Source of the DNA: Adiantum capillus-veneris
Taxonomy: Eukaryota > Streptophyta > Polypodiopsida > Polypodiales > Pteridaceae
DNA: 64,000 bases
NCBI GenBank assembly: GCA_014529385.2
Contig: CM043949.1
Coordinates: 146,241,350 to 146,305,349 of the forward strand
Reading direction: 5' to 3'
Shown one piece after another: positions 24,645 through 61,968 of the stretch. The notes under the pieces were generated by a model, which did no database searches, was not told where the DNA came from, and saw only the letters and a list, made by a program, of their open reading frames with translations. The position numbers were made by a program, and so were the translations under genes. Each line of letters starts with the position of its first letter. The stretch's first letter is position 1.

Positions 24645-25099
24645 TGTAAATGGTGGGAACGATTGCCAGACTCGAGCGCATAGGCTGGAAATTACCATAG
24701 TCGATTAGTGAGGTAACTGGCACATGGAACAGTCAGCCAGAGAGCCAGAAAAGAGCTATAAATAGGGCTCATTACTTCATTTGCGGGGACCGGATAGCGA
24801 ATCCATGATTCCTCAATCCTAAGCCTAGTGTTACTGCACACTCTTAGCTAAGAGCTATTCATGCTTTGTAATTCTCATTAAACTCAAGGCTTACATGTTT
24901 CACTGACTACAATTGTATACAATCATCTGATTTGATTAATACAACTCCAGTTCAATTCTTAATTTCAGTGCCAATCTCTTTTCACTTCTAGTCTTATCTT
25001 TTCGTTAATGTCTGGTCTGATCTAAAGTCTTATGTCTGGTCTAAACTAACTCTAACTACCAACTTGGAATAGCTGTCTGAAAGTGTCCTGCTTATTTCA
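24645..25099 (+). repeat. 3' LTR of the nested gypsy host element
   Basis: The purine tract AAGAAAGGAGAGAAGGAA (24627-24644) leads into TGTAAATGGTGG. The TATA box GAGCTATAAATAGGGC lies near 24754-24769. It ends TTATTTCA at 25099 and is followed by the TTTAC target duplication. It is clearly diverged from 6798-7239, so the insertion is old. Confidence 0.9.
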
Positions 25100-25104
25100 T
25101 TTAC

Positions 25105-26467
25105 CAATTTACATCTCCCTTGCATGGTTAGAGCAATTGAGTACATGACTTCGCACATCAACAACCAGTGCTCAAAAAACTCAGTTTTCAAACCATACAT
25201 AATTCCTCTCTATGCTTTTCAAAATACGCAATTTTAGAAATTTGAGATATTTCTCCATATGTTTACTACTCTCAAATTTTAGGTAGAATATCTCCTTTCT
25301 TATTGCTCCTAATGAGCATTATTGAATCTTCAAGCACTAGGATTGTACAATGTGAGCTCAATCATACTTTCCCCCAATTCTGTGTATAACCTATGCTTCG
25401 TACCTAGAGTGAAATTGGCATTGTGAACAAGGTTGATTTTGGATGTGTGTCCTTGCCCTGTTGGATATTTTATTTTCAACCATAAGAAATGGGCAAACCA
25501 CCCCAATGGGTAAATGCACGTAAAAAAGCAGCCTAAGTTGTGAGTGTGGAAAGAAAAGGGTTTGAACTGTGTGGTTTGGAAGAGTCTGAACGTTATTACT
25601 ACCTTAGAGGGTTTCCACACGGTGAGTTTTGTAACTCATCATACTCCTTTGATTTTGCATTCCCACACACATAAAGAAATTCCCTTTATTGGCACAAGAC
25701 CAAAATAGAAATACTACTTTTCCTTTCAACCAATAGCAAGAGACTTCATGAAACTAGACTCAAAATATCCAAACTATTGCACAATGCAAAAGTTTCACGA
25801 AAGGAACAAAGACCAAAATCATAGATATCAGGGGTCTCTCCATATTAGTCCATCCAGCACTGTCAATAGACGGTCCCCAAACCTGAACCGCGTAGTGCAT
25901 AACTGAAGCGACCAAAGTATCGAAAAGCCAGAGCTTTGTTCGAGGTTCCTGGAACTGAACTTGCGAACAAATCCTCTCTAAACCACCTAGGGCATTTCAA
26001 CCCCTTTTTAGTCCTTGTTCCTTTTGAAAGGGTACAGTGTAGTAAATTTCAAACATGTCAAGTCCCGCCAGCCAACGTTGACTCATTCCTCCTCCTAAAA
26101 CGTCTTCGTTATTCCACTGAAGTCCATTTGCAGAAGCGCGTTCCCCCTCTTTCTTTAACGAGGGATCTCCGCCGAAGGGTTTTTCGTTTCCCTTCAACTT
26201 CAACAGCAGAAGGGGTAGAAGCTGGTTTTCGAACCGTTCTCGAGGGCTCAGGGCAGGATCGACAGAACTCTTCAAACCTCTATGCATAGGCCTGGTAGAC
26301 CGTGAGCTAGCTTCGTTTCTTGCACGGATTTTGGAGAGCTTCCCCCATCTGTTAATTGTGCAGGTCGCTTGAACTACTCTTGTTGTGTATTGACATATGC
26401 CTCGACCTTTTGTTGAAGAGCACTCAGGTATACCTAACAAAGAACACCCTATCAGGGCGTCTGCACA
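25105..26467 (+). other. Intergenic and upstream region of the GLR gene
   Basis: About 1.36 kb between the gypsy target duplication and the GLR start codon. I see no ORF of the receptor amino-terminal domain on either strand and no clear TATA box or LTR end. The promoter and 5' UTR of the GLR gene should lie here (inference). Confidence 0.5.
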
Positions 26468-52089
<25,622 letters not shown>

Positions 52090-52348
52090 GTAAGTGCTTT
52101 CTCTCATTATATTTCTTGTTAATGTATAGTTTGCATGCAAATAAAATTTGTTAGTTGTAGTGCCTAAACAAAAGTTTTAACACCTAAAGATTTTCTACAA
52201 TATTTCAACTTAATCAACAGTGAATGAGCTGGGCTGGTTTTCTTTGGGTTACCTATGTGTAAAGCTTTTGACTAGGATGGTACAACGGACTTTGGCTTCT
52301 CACCTTCGACTCCTCTGTGTCGTCTCAGCATCCGGTGCTGAGAGGGGG
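52090..52348 (+). other. Intron start and internal 3' end of a copia element
   Basis: The DNA after the donor contains no GLR exon. Its last part ends in the purine tract GGTGCTGAGAGGGGG (52334-52348), the same tract seen in copy A, so a + strand copia-like element's 3' end begins somewhere here. Confidence 0.55.
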
Positions 52349-52790
52349 TGTTAGAGTTACACCACCGTTGCTTCGCCATTTTGTACGGCTAGTGATTGTC
52401 CCGGGTTGGCTACCCATCGCACATCATGTAGATTGCATGGGCGGACACTTTTAGCACGTGTCGAGCTGGTCATTTTCTGAGCCGGCTGGGTGCACACATT
52501 TTTAGCCATTTTTGGGTTTTTATGTTTTTTGCACCAGTTACACATTTTTGCCCTACCTCAACCTAAGATTCTATAAATAGAATGCTTAGGGTCTTGTAGT
52601 GCCCATGGCTTGTTTTATTGAATGGCTTGATTGCTTGTGATTAAAACCTCAAGAGTCGTAATAGTGCAACACAACTCGTATATAGCTGGCTGATTATATG
52701 TAGCTTTGCTGTCGTCTTCGCCTATATTTGCAGCACTTTTCTTCTATAAAACGGCCTTCCCATAGAGCAGAAAAAATTGCCAGTAGGTGG
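52349..52790 (+). repeat. 3' LTR of a + strand copia-like element
   Basis: Starts TGTTAGAGTTACACCACC right after the purine tract, with TATA box TCTATAAATAGAATGC near 52570. The start resembles copies A/C. The end is uncertain (about 52750-52790) and the partner LTR is absent. Confidence 0.68.
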
Positions 52791-53900
52791 CATTTCACGT
52801 TCCCACACACCATTCAAAATCCTTGCTGGCAATCAATAATTTAGGGGGTGGTTGAGCAATCCCCTGAACTCAACTTGCCCTTTCAGCAGCCAATGGGATT
52901 GCAACTTTCATGTATCGCGAAAAAGGATGTCGTTAGATTTTGTGAATCACTTCTTGGGGGTTGTCTGGACTATGTGGTTGGAGTTGTGTTGGGGGGGTGG
53001 GGGTGGGGGGGGGGGGCAGCCAGATATTTTATCTGGTGCAGGTGGTTGCCTGCTAAGGTGGACTGCCTGACACTTTTCATATGCTGTGATTAAAGGGCCC
53101 TTATTCTGCCAGCTAGCTACTCCACATCTTTGCAGTATGCGGGTATGAAGGCACCGCTCGTCCACAAAGAGGAAAGTGCTCATTAAAGGACGCCCAGAAT
53201 ATAGGTCCTTTCTATTGCAACATAAGTGCTCTGGTAACGGAGGAGTCTTAATTGTGAGAAGCAATATACGAAGGAAGATTGTGTGGCTCTTTGTCCAAAT
53301 TATCATAGGTCTACAGTTTTGTTCACGGTGTAATTTTTCAGTCTGCTAGATAGTATTTTAAGCTGTTACACAGAAGTGGGTTGATTGACATCATCTGCAT
53401 TTGAGTCTGAAAACGGTTTTGTGTGTTTGATTGGCTTCTTCTTGCTGTATTGTTTACTAGCTATATATTTTTGTGCTAATACATTGTGTGGCATACACGT
53501 CGACCAAAGTATTCTCTAGCATCACAAACTTGAGGGGATTTCTTTACCTTGTGTGGTGACTTCATTGTCATGAGCATGCCCATAGCATCTTCAACCGAGT
53601 CATGCGTCATGTCATCCTTGTGGCTGCCTACTTTGCGCGATATGTATGGCCATGCCTTATGTCCAAGAGACTGCATCTGAATAGAAACCCCCACTCCACA
53701 TTTGTTCAAGACAGCCCAGATTTTCTTGGCCCTGCCCATTCAAGAGACTACATCCCTGACGAGGAACTCACAAAGAACTTACTTTGGCCATCTCAGCCCT
53801 TTCCTCATCTGATTTGGAACAATCCTTTGGCTAAGTTACACATTCTACTCCTTCCTCACCTCCATATTGAAATACTTGAGAACTTGACATATGAACTTTT
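52791..53900. other. Unassigned DNA, probably transposon-derived
   Basis: Contains a G-rich run (52990-53016). No ORF with a known domain and no RNA gene is seen. From about 53470 it may belong to the copia scrap on the minus strand to its right. Confidence 0.4.
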
Positions 53901-53942
53901 TTTGAGACAAGTAAAGAACCTTCTTACTCTTGTCTCCCATAA

Positions 53943-54128
53943 TCAACATTCCAAAAATATTATTGGCTTCACCCAATTCGTCCATATCAAAATTCTCATG
54001 CACTTAAAAGCGTCTACCACAAAGCCGTTCTTTCTGGCGATAAGCATATTATCTGCATAAACAATCAAGATCAAAAGGTTACCGTGTAAAGGCACATGGT
54101 AGGCTAGGTGCAAGGTGCACTCACACAT
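53943..54128 (-). pseudogene. Copia RT scrap
   Basis: The minus frame has LLILIVYADNMLIARKN, which matches the copia RT active site (YVDDMLIA) with Val-to-Ala and Asp-to-Asn changes. Flanking domains are too decayed to place. Confidence 0.5.
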
Positions 54129-54179
54129 TGTGTATTTGTTGCCAATCGGTTCTCTGTGGTCGATGGTGATAATGGGGGG

Positions 54180-54818
54180 CTAATCTCCCCCTCCCCCCCC
54201 TGCCCCCCGCGCCAAAAAAAAAACCCCCATTGAGGCAGATTACTATTACCAACTTCTTTTTTGTTACACAGCCCCGTGTCATTAGTGCTGTTGATACTAC
54301 ACCTGCTTCATCAACTCCAACCTTGACACATCATTGAGGGCCTTCCTCTTCGAGTGGTGTTACCTTGGATAGAGTAGTAGCGCTTACCCGAGCAAGACTT
54401 CCACATCCATCTAAGAGGGGACTCAGAGACCCACATCCCGTACAGATGAGAGCTATCATTGAGCGCCATCAGAGGCGGATGCCACGATCATCTCAATCAC
54501 ACAAACGTACATCTTCTCACCAGGCAGACACATCATAGAGAGGATATTTGAATGATACCTTGTATGTTTGGACTTGGATGTAATTTTTAGATAGGTTGCT
54601 CATTTCAGCCTTTAGCTTTAGACTTACTTTTGTGTTTCTTTCAGATGAGAGATTTCTTTTATGTATGTACAGGTTTGGTCTCATAGGCCACATTGAACTT
54701 TTAGGGACACCCCCCCCCCCCCCCCCCCCCCCCCCCCGCGGTTGCGTTGCCTTCCCCCTGCCCTCTTTGTCGCGCTCCCCTCCCACCCCCTGCCGTGCTC
54801 CCACCTCCCTCTCTCTCT
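54180..54818. other. Low-complexity and unassigned DNA
   Basis: C-rich and A-rich runs at 54180-54230 and C28 at 54710-54737. Between them a + strand frame rich in Arg/Ser/Pro/His (near 54270-54535) recalls a gag or linker tail, but no motif is diagnostic. Confidence 0.4.
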
Positions 54819-55051
54819 CTATCAAGCTCCACCCAACCCCTCGTCTCCCTCCCTCTCCCTTTCTCTGTCAGGTCGAATTATTTTTCGGGGGATGGCTAAG
54901 AAATTTCAGAATTCTGGAAACTCAGAATTTCCCTCTCTATCAAGCTCCCCCCAACCCTCGCCTCCCTCCCTCTCCCTTTCTCTGTCAAGTCGAATTTTTT
55001 TTTGGGGGGATGGCTAAGAAATTTCAGAATTTTGGAAATTCTGGAAACTCT

Positions 55052-55099
<48 letters not shown>

Positions 55100-55445
55100 C
55101 ATGGTGACACTTATCCCCACTTTGTACCTTTATGGCATGATACCATTGCTCAGCCTACCAGCCACCCATAGGAGTCGGTAGCACTCCTATCTGTTCTTTG
55201 TTTGTAGTTTTCTTGTTTGTACCCAGACTTGGTACTAGACTCATCATTGTAATCAGTTGGTCTCATAGGTCATTTTGGCCTCTTGTAGACGTTAATATAT
55301 CATTTCATTTCATTTCTCTCTCTCTCTCTCTATCAAGCTCCCCCCAACCCTCGCCTCCCTCCCTCTCCCTTTCTCTGTCGGGTTGAATTTTTTTTTGGAG
55401 GATGGCTAAGAAATTTCAGAATTTTGGAAATTCTGGAAACTCAGA
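54819..55445. repeat. Three copies of a ~115-bp repeat with (TC)n
   Basis: Copies at about 54820-54934, 54935-55050 and 55331-55445 share CAAGCTCCCCCCAACCCTCG, CCCTCTCCCTTTCTCTGTC and GGATGGCTAAGAAATTTCAG. A (TC)n tract (55057-55095) and unrelated DNA separate the second and third. Confidence 0.92.
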
Positions 55446-55669
55446 ATTTCAGCTGCAGAAATTGCAGGAAAGTTCAGAAATTTCAGAATTTCAGTTCAGG
55501 TGCAGAAATTGCGGTTCAGAAATTTCAGAAACTGTAGAGATTGTGGATAGGTGTGGAATGCACATGTATGGACGATGTGGAGATTGTAAACAAATGTGGA
55601 ATGACCTTGTATGCATAATGTGGAGTCACATATTTACATAGTGTGCATTTCTCCCTCTCACGAACTTTC

Positions 55670-56288
55670 TGTAACAGGCTTGGACACTCCAAGCGAGAAA
55701 TCAATAGCAACACACGAATAGAAGCTTCATAATCACCGAACTTTGAGAGAGACACGGCCCGACCTAGTTGCGTGCCCAGAGGTATTGGCCCCTAAGTTTG
55801 ACGCCCCCTTTTGGTACTTCTTTATCTTTAATCATTGCAAAGTACAACTCCCGAGGGACCTCTGCTCTCAGACTCCGCGTCCAGATGCCTGCAAAGTGAG
55901 GTCCCAAGGGCTCTTATAATTTTACAAGGGATGCCAAAAGTAGAGCCTTAAAAGCAGTTACACAAAAGCTTCAAACTCAAAAGCACAAGGCCTCCCAAAA
56001 ACTGGCTGCCAGCGCTAAATACGGAAAACTGTACGGACTGCCACATCAACAGCTTGTCGCGTTTTACGGAAATCTGTACAGTCAGCCACGTTAGCAGCGC
56101 GAATCTCAGAAATTTGTACAGTCAGCTACGTCAGCAACACGAATCTCAGAAACTCGTACAACAATCCTCCAGCTTCATTTAAATTCTCTAGTGTCCCTTT
56201 GGCCCCGTCGGCAGGGTGCCCATAAATTGGAACAACTCTATCAATAGCCCTTTGTTTGTTAGGCATGCCACATCATCAGTTTGTGACA
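55670..56288 (-). repeat. Solo gypsy LTR (minus strand)
   Basis: Reverse complement of the LTR family at 62562-63192: it starts TGTAACAGGCTTGG and ends CAGTTTGTGACA. The target duplication CTTTC lies at 55665-55669 and 56289-56293. There is no internal sequence, so it is the product of LTR-LTR recombination. Confidence 0.9.
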
Positions 56289-56293
56289 CTTTC

Positions 56294-56778
56294 TTCCCCT
56301 CCCTTTGGAGGTTGCCATTCAAAAATGCAAAGAAGAATTGTGCGAGACCATTCACAAAAGTAATCACAACCTCCTAGATACTCGAAGAAGGTGTTGGTCC
56401 AAAAAAGCACGATAAACACACATGAAAATCAGGTGATTGCCCAAGATGAGGAGATAGTGTTACTCAAGAAGGAGCTTGCAAAGATGCGATCACTTCACAC
56501 ACTTGAAGAGGGAGAGCTTCAATCCTCAGTAGTTGACGAACTCAACACAATTAAGGAACAAATGCGGGCCATCAAAGAAGGGGAGAAGCAACACAAAGAA
56601 ATGACGACTTCGTGGGTGGATGTTATTACAAAGACCCAACAGAAAGCGGATAAAGTTGAGAAGTGGATCAAGATCGCCAACAAAGGAAAAGGCAAGGAGA
56701 CAACCCCCACAACTACCATCATTAACTGAACACTAGAAGAGGAACAAAGGAGTTAATGATGGTGGTTGTCTCCTTTTG
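56294..56778 (+). pseudogene. LINE ORF1 coiled-coil segment (left part)
   Basis: The frame ending at 56729 (in-frame start near 56391) gives a heptad-like, charged stretch (EEIVLLKKELAKMRSL, ELNTIKEQMRAIKEGEKQH) ending in a Lys/Thr-rich tail. It resembles the coiled-coil part of LINE ORF1. Downstream of the nested gypsy element (63193 on), ORF1 C-terminal motifs and the LINE endonuclease continue on the same strand, so this is probably one interrupted LINE. Confidence 0.5.
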
Positions 56779-56933
56779 TACCGAAAGGGGGGCAAGTCTT
56801 TGGGGCCACTATCTCTAGGCACGGAACTCCGCCGGGCCAGTGTCGAATCAATTGTGAACTGTGAACTGTTTTGAAGTGGTTATTTGTGCTTTTTGCGGTA
56901 GATTTTCGACTTGGAGTGTCCAAGTCTGTTACA
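56779..56933 (+). repeat. 5' LTR of the decayed chromovirus, truncated
   Basis: Matches the last ~155 bp of 62562-63192 (ACCGAAAGGGG...CCAAGTCTGTTACA). The first ~475 bp are missing and LINE-like DNA adjoins directly. Confidence 0.88.
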
Positions 56934-56934
56934 A

Positions 56935-56946
56935 TGGTCTCAGAGC
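56935..56946 (+). promoter_or_regulatory. Primer-binding site of the decayed chromovirus
   Basis: TGGTCTCAGAGC, one base after the LTR, a one-mismatch version of the tRNA-Met primer site. Confidence 0.85.
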
Positions 56947-56992
56947 ACGACCAATTTCTCTTCTACGGGAAATACGATCCTTTTTTTTTTCC

Positions 56993-58635
56993 GCGGCACT
57001 TATTGCTTTAGGCAAAGATCAATCGACTCCCTCTGCATCCGGAGATGCGGGGAGGGATCACAACGAAGATTCAGGCAAGGAGTACGGCCCGCCTCTGCCT
57101 ACTCCGACGGAGCATTGGGAGATGGAGCGTCAACGATTGATTGGTGACGCAACAAAGATGATACTCAATTTTGTGAAGGATCCAAAATTTGCAAAATATA
57201 TGAGCGAGACCTCTTTCAATGAGGTGCACACGTAGTGGCAGAAGACCACAAAACCACTCCCCAAACCCGCTCTCAAGAAACCTCCTACCCCCAGGAAGTA
57301 TACAGAGAAAGAATTAGAGGAGGTGGTTGATGCACGAATTGCTCAGCTTTTTGACGCACAGAACAAAGTTAAAAAGCACGAAAAAAAGCAAAAGAAAGGC
57401 ACTGATTTCCTGGGTTATTTGGGTCGTCAGTCTACTTTTGAAAAGGCAAGAAAGCAGAAGAAGCGTGTTCGATTTGAAGGAGTACCCAGTTCTTCTTCTT
57501 CTTCTTCTTCTTCTGACAGTTCTTCTAGCTCCTCTGACTCTAGCGAAGAAGACAGGAAAGGCAAAAAACGAAGCAAAAAGCAAAGCTTCGGAAAGGGTAA
57601 GAAAAAGGCAAAGAAGCCTAAATCTCACCCCGTGATTGACAGTTCTACGGAGGACTTGTCTACAGACAATTCGGACTCTGATGACAACAACTTTTATGCA
57701 AAGAAGAAGAATTTTTACAAAGCCAATCAGTATGACTTTCTGGAAGACGAAAGCAAGAAAGTCTGAGAGTTTAAGGAAGGTGGACAGTCACTTAAATTTG
57801 ACACGTTTTCTGGTTATAGAGATGCTTCAAAGGCTTTGTCTTTTGTACAATAGTTTGCAATCGCTTTCGCGGGAGGGCTTTACGCAGAGCGCTCTAAGAT
57901 TCGGAGAGCTGCCTCTTATTTTAAGGGGAATGCTTGAACTTGGTGGTCCATGCTTCTATTAAACAAGACTACGCCAGTTAAATGGCTGAAATTCAAGAGG
58001 CTTTTTATTTCTTCTTGGCTGACTCGAGAGTATGAATGCGATATACGAACTGCTTGGAACCATCTTCGGATGATCAAGAAGGATACAGTGGATGCTTATT
58101 GCGAGAGATTCTGGAGCTCTTTTCTACCTGCCTCTTCATTTAAGAAGATCTTGTTCAAGGAACAGATTGAGCGGTTTACCTTGGGTCTACCTACAGAGAT
58201 CCGAGATCACTGCTTGGAACAAAAGTCAGCTTCCATTCAGAAGTTGATGAGTCATGCGAACCGGGGTTTTCCATTCACTCAGGTAGTTTGACCTACCCCA
58301 TCGATGAGATCACGACGCAAAGAGCTGAACAGACTTCGACAAATGAAAGTAGAAAGAGGAAGAGCAACCCAGAAAAGAAAGATGCACGACCCAAACTCAC
58401 TCCTCAGGAGAGAGCTCGCTACATCAGGGAAGGGAAGTGCTTTGGATGCGGGGAAATTGGGCATATCTCGGCAAAGTGCCCTAAAAAGGCACAGAAAGAA
58501 CGGAACGACAAGGACGATGAAAGGCCTGAGAGTTCGAGAGCAGCTGAGGACTGTGGAAGAAAAGGCAAGATGAAAACAGGACTGGTTCCAGACTGCGTGG
58601 GTATCGATCCCAGCACGATGAACGAGAGTACATAA
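56993..58635 (+). pseudogene. Chromovirus gag remnant
   Basis: The frame reads GKDQSTPSASGDAGRD, EMERQRLIGDATKMI, a Ser-run/acidic stretch (57490-57550), capsid SLKFDTFSGYRDASKAL, YFKGNA and TWWSML. Near 58262 it shifts frame to a canonical knuckle CFGCGEIGHISAKC (58438-58479). In-frame stops: TAG 57233, TGA 57764, TAG 57851, TGA 57935, TAA 58633. The serine/acidic linker before the capsid is absent from the 42.1-kb relative. Confidence 0.88.
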
Positions 58636-61600
58636 CTTTGCCGAGCTTAGGACAAAGTGAAAGACCAAGAAGCCCTCATCTTCTTCGATGGAGGAGCCAA
58701 GGCCAACTTCATTCACCGGAATTGGCGGCGCGGCTCGAGATCACTCCCGATCGAATGGGATCACTTGCAAAGGCAGTTCTAGCGGCACCCGGCAGGGACG
58801 TAGCCATCACACCTATCATTGGCAAACTTCGGTTGCATTGTCAAAGGTATTTGGGGCATGAGCACTTTTACATAATGCCTTTGGAAGGTTGTGATGTCCT
58901 CTTGGGAATTCTCTGGTACCACAAGAACAACGCCGTGGTCGACTATCGGGCGAGGAAAGCGACATTGACCACAGAGAAGGGCAAAACCATTGTACTTGAT
59001 ATTAAACTTAAGGGCGAGTCTGTCCCTATTGTATCGGCTTCGGCCATTTCAAAGTTAATGAAATCCAATCTGTTTGTTTACTCGATCTTTTTAAAAGAGT
59101 TGAGTGATGAGGATAGGACAAATATGTCTGAACTTGATAAAGAACGCCAAGATTTTCTCCACGTCCATGCCGATTGCTTCTCAGAAGGCTTGCCAGGCGA
59201 GTTACCACCCGCTCGTCCTGAAGATCATACCATTGATTTGATACCTGGAAGCACACCACCGAACCGGCCACCTTATCGTGTGAGCGGAGCCCAGAACGAA
59301 GAGATTATGAACCAAGTGAAAGACCTCTTGGAAAAGGGTCTTGTCCAGCCTAGTACTTCATCTTATTTCTCTTCAGTGTTGCTGGTTTTGAAGAAAGACG
59401 GATCTTGGAGAATGTGCATCGGTTATAGAGCTCTCAATAAAATCACCATCAATAACAGATTTCCAATTTCCTAAAATCGATGATATACTTGACCGACTTC
59501 ACGGATCCTCATGCTTTAGTAGGATCGACTTAAAAAGTGGATATCATCAGATCCGAATCGCGCTGGGAGACGTCTACAAGACAACCTTTCGGACGACTTT
59601 TGGGTTATTTGAGTTTTTGGTGATGCCTTTTGGCTTAACCAATGCTCCTGCGACATTTAACCTGATGATGGACAAGATTTTTTGAGAGTACAGGCTATTT
59701 GTTGTTGGCACTTTCTTTGACGATATCATTGTTTTCTCAAGGATGAGGCAGAACATAGAGATCATCTGCTTAAAGTCTTTCAGGCATTACGAGATCACAA
59801 GTTAGTGATTAATGCGAAGAAAAGTGAATTTTTCCTACCAGAGATACACTTTTTGGGACACATTGTGTTAGTAGCAAGAGTGCAGATGGATCGGGCCAAG
59901 ATAGAGACTATCTGTGATTGGCCCGATTTGAAGAATGTCCATGAAGTTAGAAGCTTCTTGGGATTGTGTTCGTACTATAGGCGGTTCATTCGAAAGTTTG
60001 CAGAGGTTGCTTCCTCTTTGCATATCTTGACATAGAAAGGAGTCTGTTTCTCGTGGGGACCCACATAAGTAACTGCCTTTCAAACTTTGAAAGAGAAACT
60101 GACTACGGGACGAGTTCTGACTTTGCCGGACTTGCAGAAGTCATTTGAAGTATATTGTGATGCTTGTGGTCGTAGTCTGGGTGCAGTCTTAATGCAAGAA
60201 GGCCATGTCATTGCTTATGAGAGCCGATTGTTCTCAAGGCCGAAATTGACAACACAGATTTATGAGAAAGAGCTTTTGGCGGTTATCCATGCTCTTACTC
60301 AGTGGTGGCGACACTACCTACTCGGAGCGGATTTTATTGTCTTTACAGGCCATCAAAGTTTATGCTACTTCTTGTCACAGAAGCAACTTTCGGAAAAGCA
60401 GACGCTGTGGGCGAACATCTTGTCATAGTTTCACTTCCAGATTGTCCATGTTTAGGGACATAAGAATTTGGTGGCAGATGCTTTGTCTCGGAAGCCGTTG
60501 GTTCTTGCTATTTCCGCGTTCACCATAGGAGCTTCGAGGATATGGTCGACCAGTATGCCACAGATACAGATTTTGCAAACGTTTTCACACGGATACGTGA
60601 TGGGGAGACAATAGCGGGATATTCCATTCGGGATGGCTACTTGATGAGAAAAACCATGATGTGCATTACACAGCCGTTGAGGGAAAAGGTTACGACTGAA
60701 TGCCACTGTCCGCCTTTTACGGGTCACCGCGGCATTGCTACCACCATGAAAGGGGCAGAGAGATATGTCTTTTGGACGAGACTAAGAAGGATGTGGACGA
60801 GTTTGTGCACAGGTGCTTGGTATGCGAGAAGGTCAAGTTTGACATGCATATAGCACAGGGATTGTTACAGCCTTTGCCCATACCCACCCGCCCCTGGAAA
60901 AGTATTGCAATGGATTTTATTTTTGATCTCCCGAGAACATAGAGTAGTCACGATGGTATCTGTTATTGACAAATTTATCAAGCAGGCTCATTTCATTCTA
61001 GTGAAGAAAACGGTCAAGCCGGATCACTTAGCGAGACTGTTTGTGGCCCAGATTTTCAGAGTACATGGCATGCCTGAGACGATTGTCTTCGACAGGGACC
61101 CTGATTTACGAGTTTGTTTTGGAAGGCAATTTGGGTACAACATTGACACGCGGTTGTAGTTCTCGTCATCTTTCCATCCGCAGACTGACGGGCAATCTGA
61201 GATTGCCAATTCAGTGGTTTTTGATTTATAGAAGTCTTATATCTCGGACCAGAAGACTCAATGGGAAAAGTATCTACCTTTGGTGGAATTTGCCTACAAT
61301 AACACGATACACTCTTTGACGGGGAAGGCGTCATTTGAGATTAGTGAAGATGTTGTGAAGGTTTCACCCTTCCTAAGCACGAAAGATAAGATTTTTGAAG
61401 CCGATGAGTACACATGCGACTTGGACACGGCTTTTACCAAGGTCCACGAGGCTTTGCAAAAATCTCAGGAAAGACAGAAAAAGGCAGCGGATCGCCATCG
61501 TCGCGATTTGAAATTTAGGGAGGATGATTGGGTTCTCTTACGTTTTGAGAAGGCACGCATGAGAAAGAAAAAGGGAAAGGAGAGGCTTTTTCCAAAGCTT

Positions 61601-61968
61601 AGTATGAGATACTACGGACCTTTCGAGATCTCCGAAAAGATCAATGATGTCTCCTTTCGATTGAGACTGCCTGACACTTGGGAGGATTCACAATGTATTT
61701 CATGTGAGTCTCTTGAAACCTTTAAAAGGTGATGTACCCGAAGATGGGGAGCCCGATGAGCAACCCGAAGTAGAGGAAAACAAGGAGATCCTTGTTCTTG
61801 AATAGATTTTGGCACATAAGGACAGAAAGAATAAGGGTAAAGTAAGAAGGCGGTTCTAGGTTAAATTCAAGAACTATCCTGCATTGGATGCGAAGTGGAT
61901 GGAGGAGGAGGACCTAGCAAATACTCCTCAGATTGTGAAACTTTACCGTGAAGCTTTTGGTTTAGCAT
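58636..61968 (+). pseudogene. Chromovirus protease-RT-RNase H-integrase-chromodomain remnant
   Basis: Protease: FFDGGAKANFIH (58680-58715) and [50 protein letters not shown] and FFDD near 59718-59729. RNase H: YCDACGRSLGAVLMQ and YEKELLAVIHAL. Integrase: GHRGIATTMKG, CLVCEKVKF, AMDFIFDLP and HPQTDGQSE. The C-terminus has RYYGPFEISEKINDV, then a chromodomain-like FKNYPALDAKWMEEEDL (61862-61918). Stops: 58648, 59683, 60033, 60066, 60426, 60453, 60940, 61157, 61229, 61803, 61857. Frameshifts lie near 58712, 59470, 59740, 60510, 60775, 60945 and 61683. Confidence 0.92.

Larger units (their letters stand above)
6798..25099 (+). mobile_element. Old Ty3/gypsy element with three nested insertions
   Basis: One gypsy element spans 18.3 kb. 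LTRs lie at 6798-7239 and 24645-25099. The 5-bp target duplication TTTAC lies at 6793-6797 and again at 25100-25104. Inside are gag pieces, a retropepsin piece (10753-10947), a linker to RT (16620-16938) and an integrase piece (20270-20640). Roughly 4 kb of further ORF remnants precede the 3' LTR. Removing the nested copia (8432-10647), the non-coding LTR element (11153-16559) and the minus-strand copia (16939-20261) leaves about 7.3 kb. The RT and RNase H regions are missing, apparently deleted together with the right edge of the third insert. Confidence 0.88.

Noticed and set aside
54596-55171. 191-codon + strand frame
   Set aside because: It crosses a C28 run, CT repeats and the triplicated 115-bp unit; Pro/Ser/Leu-rich translation is due to composition.
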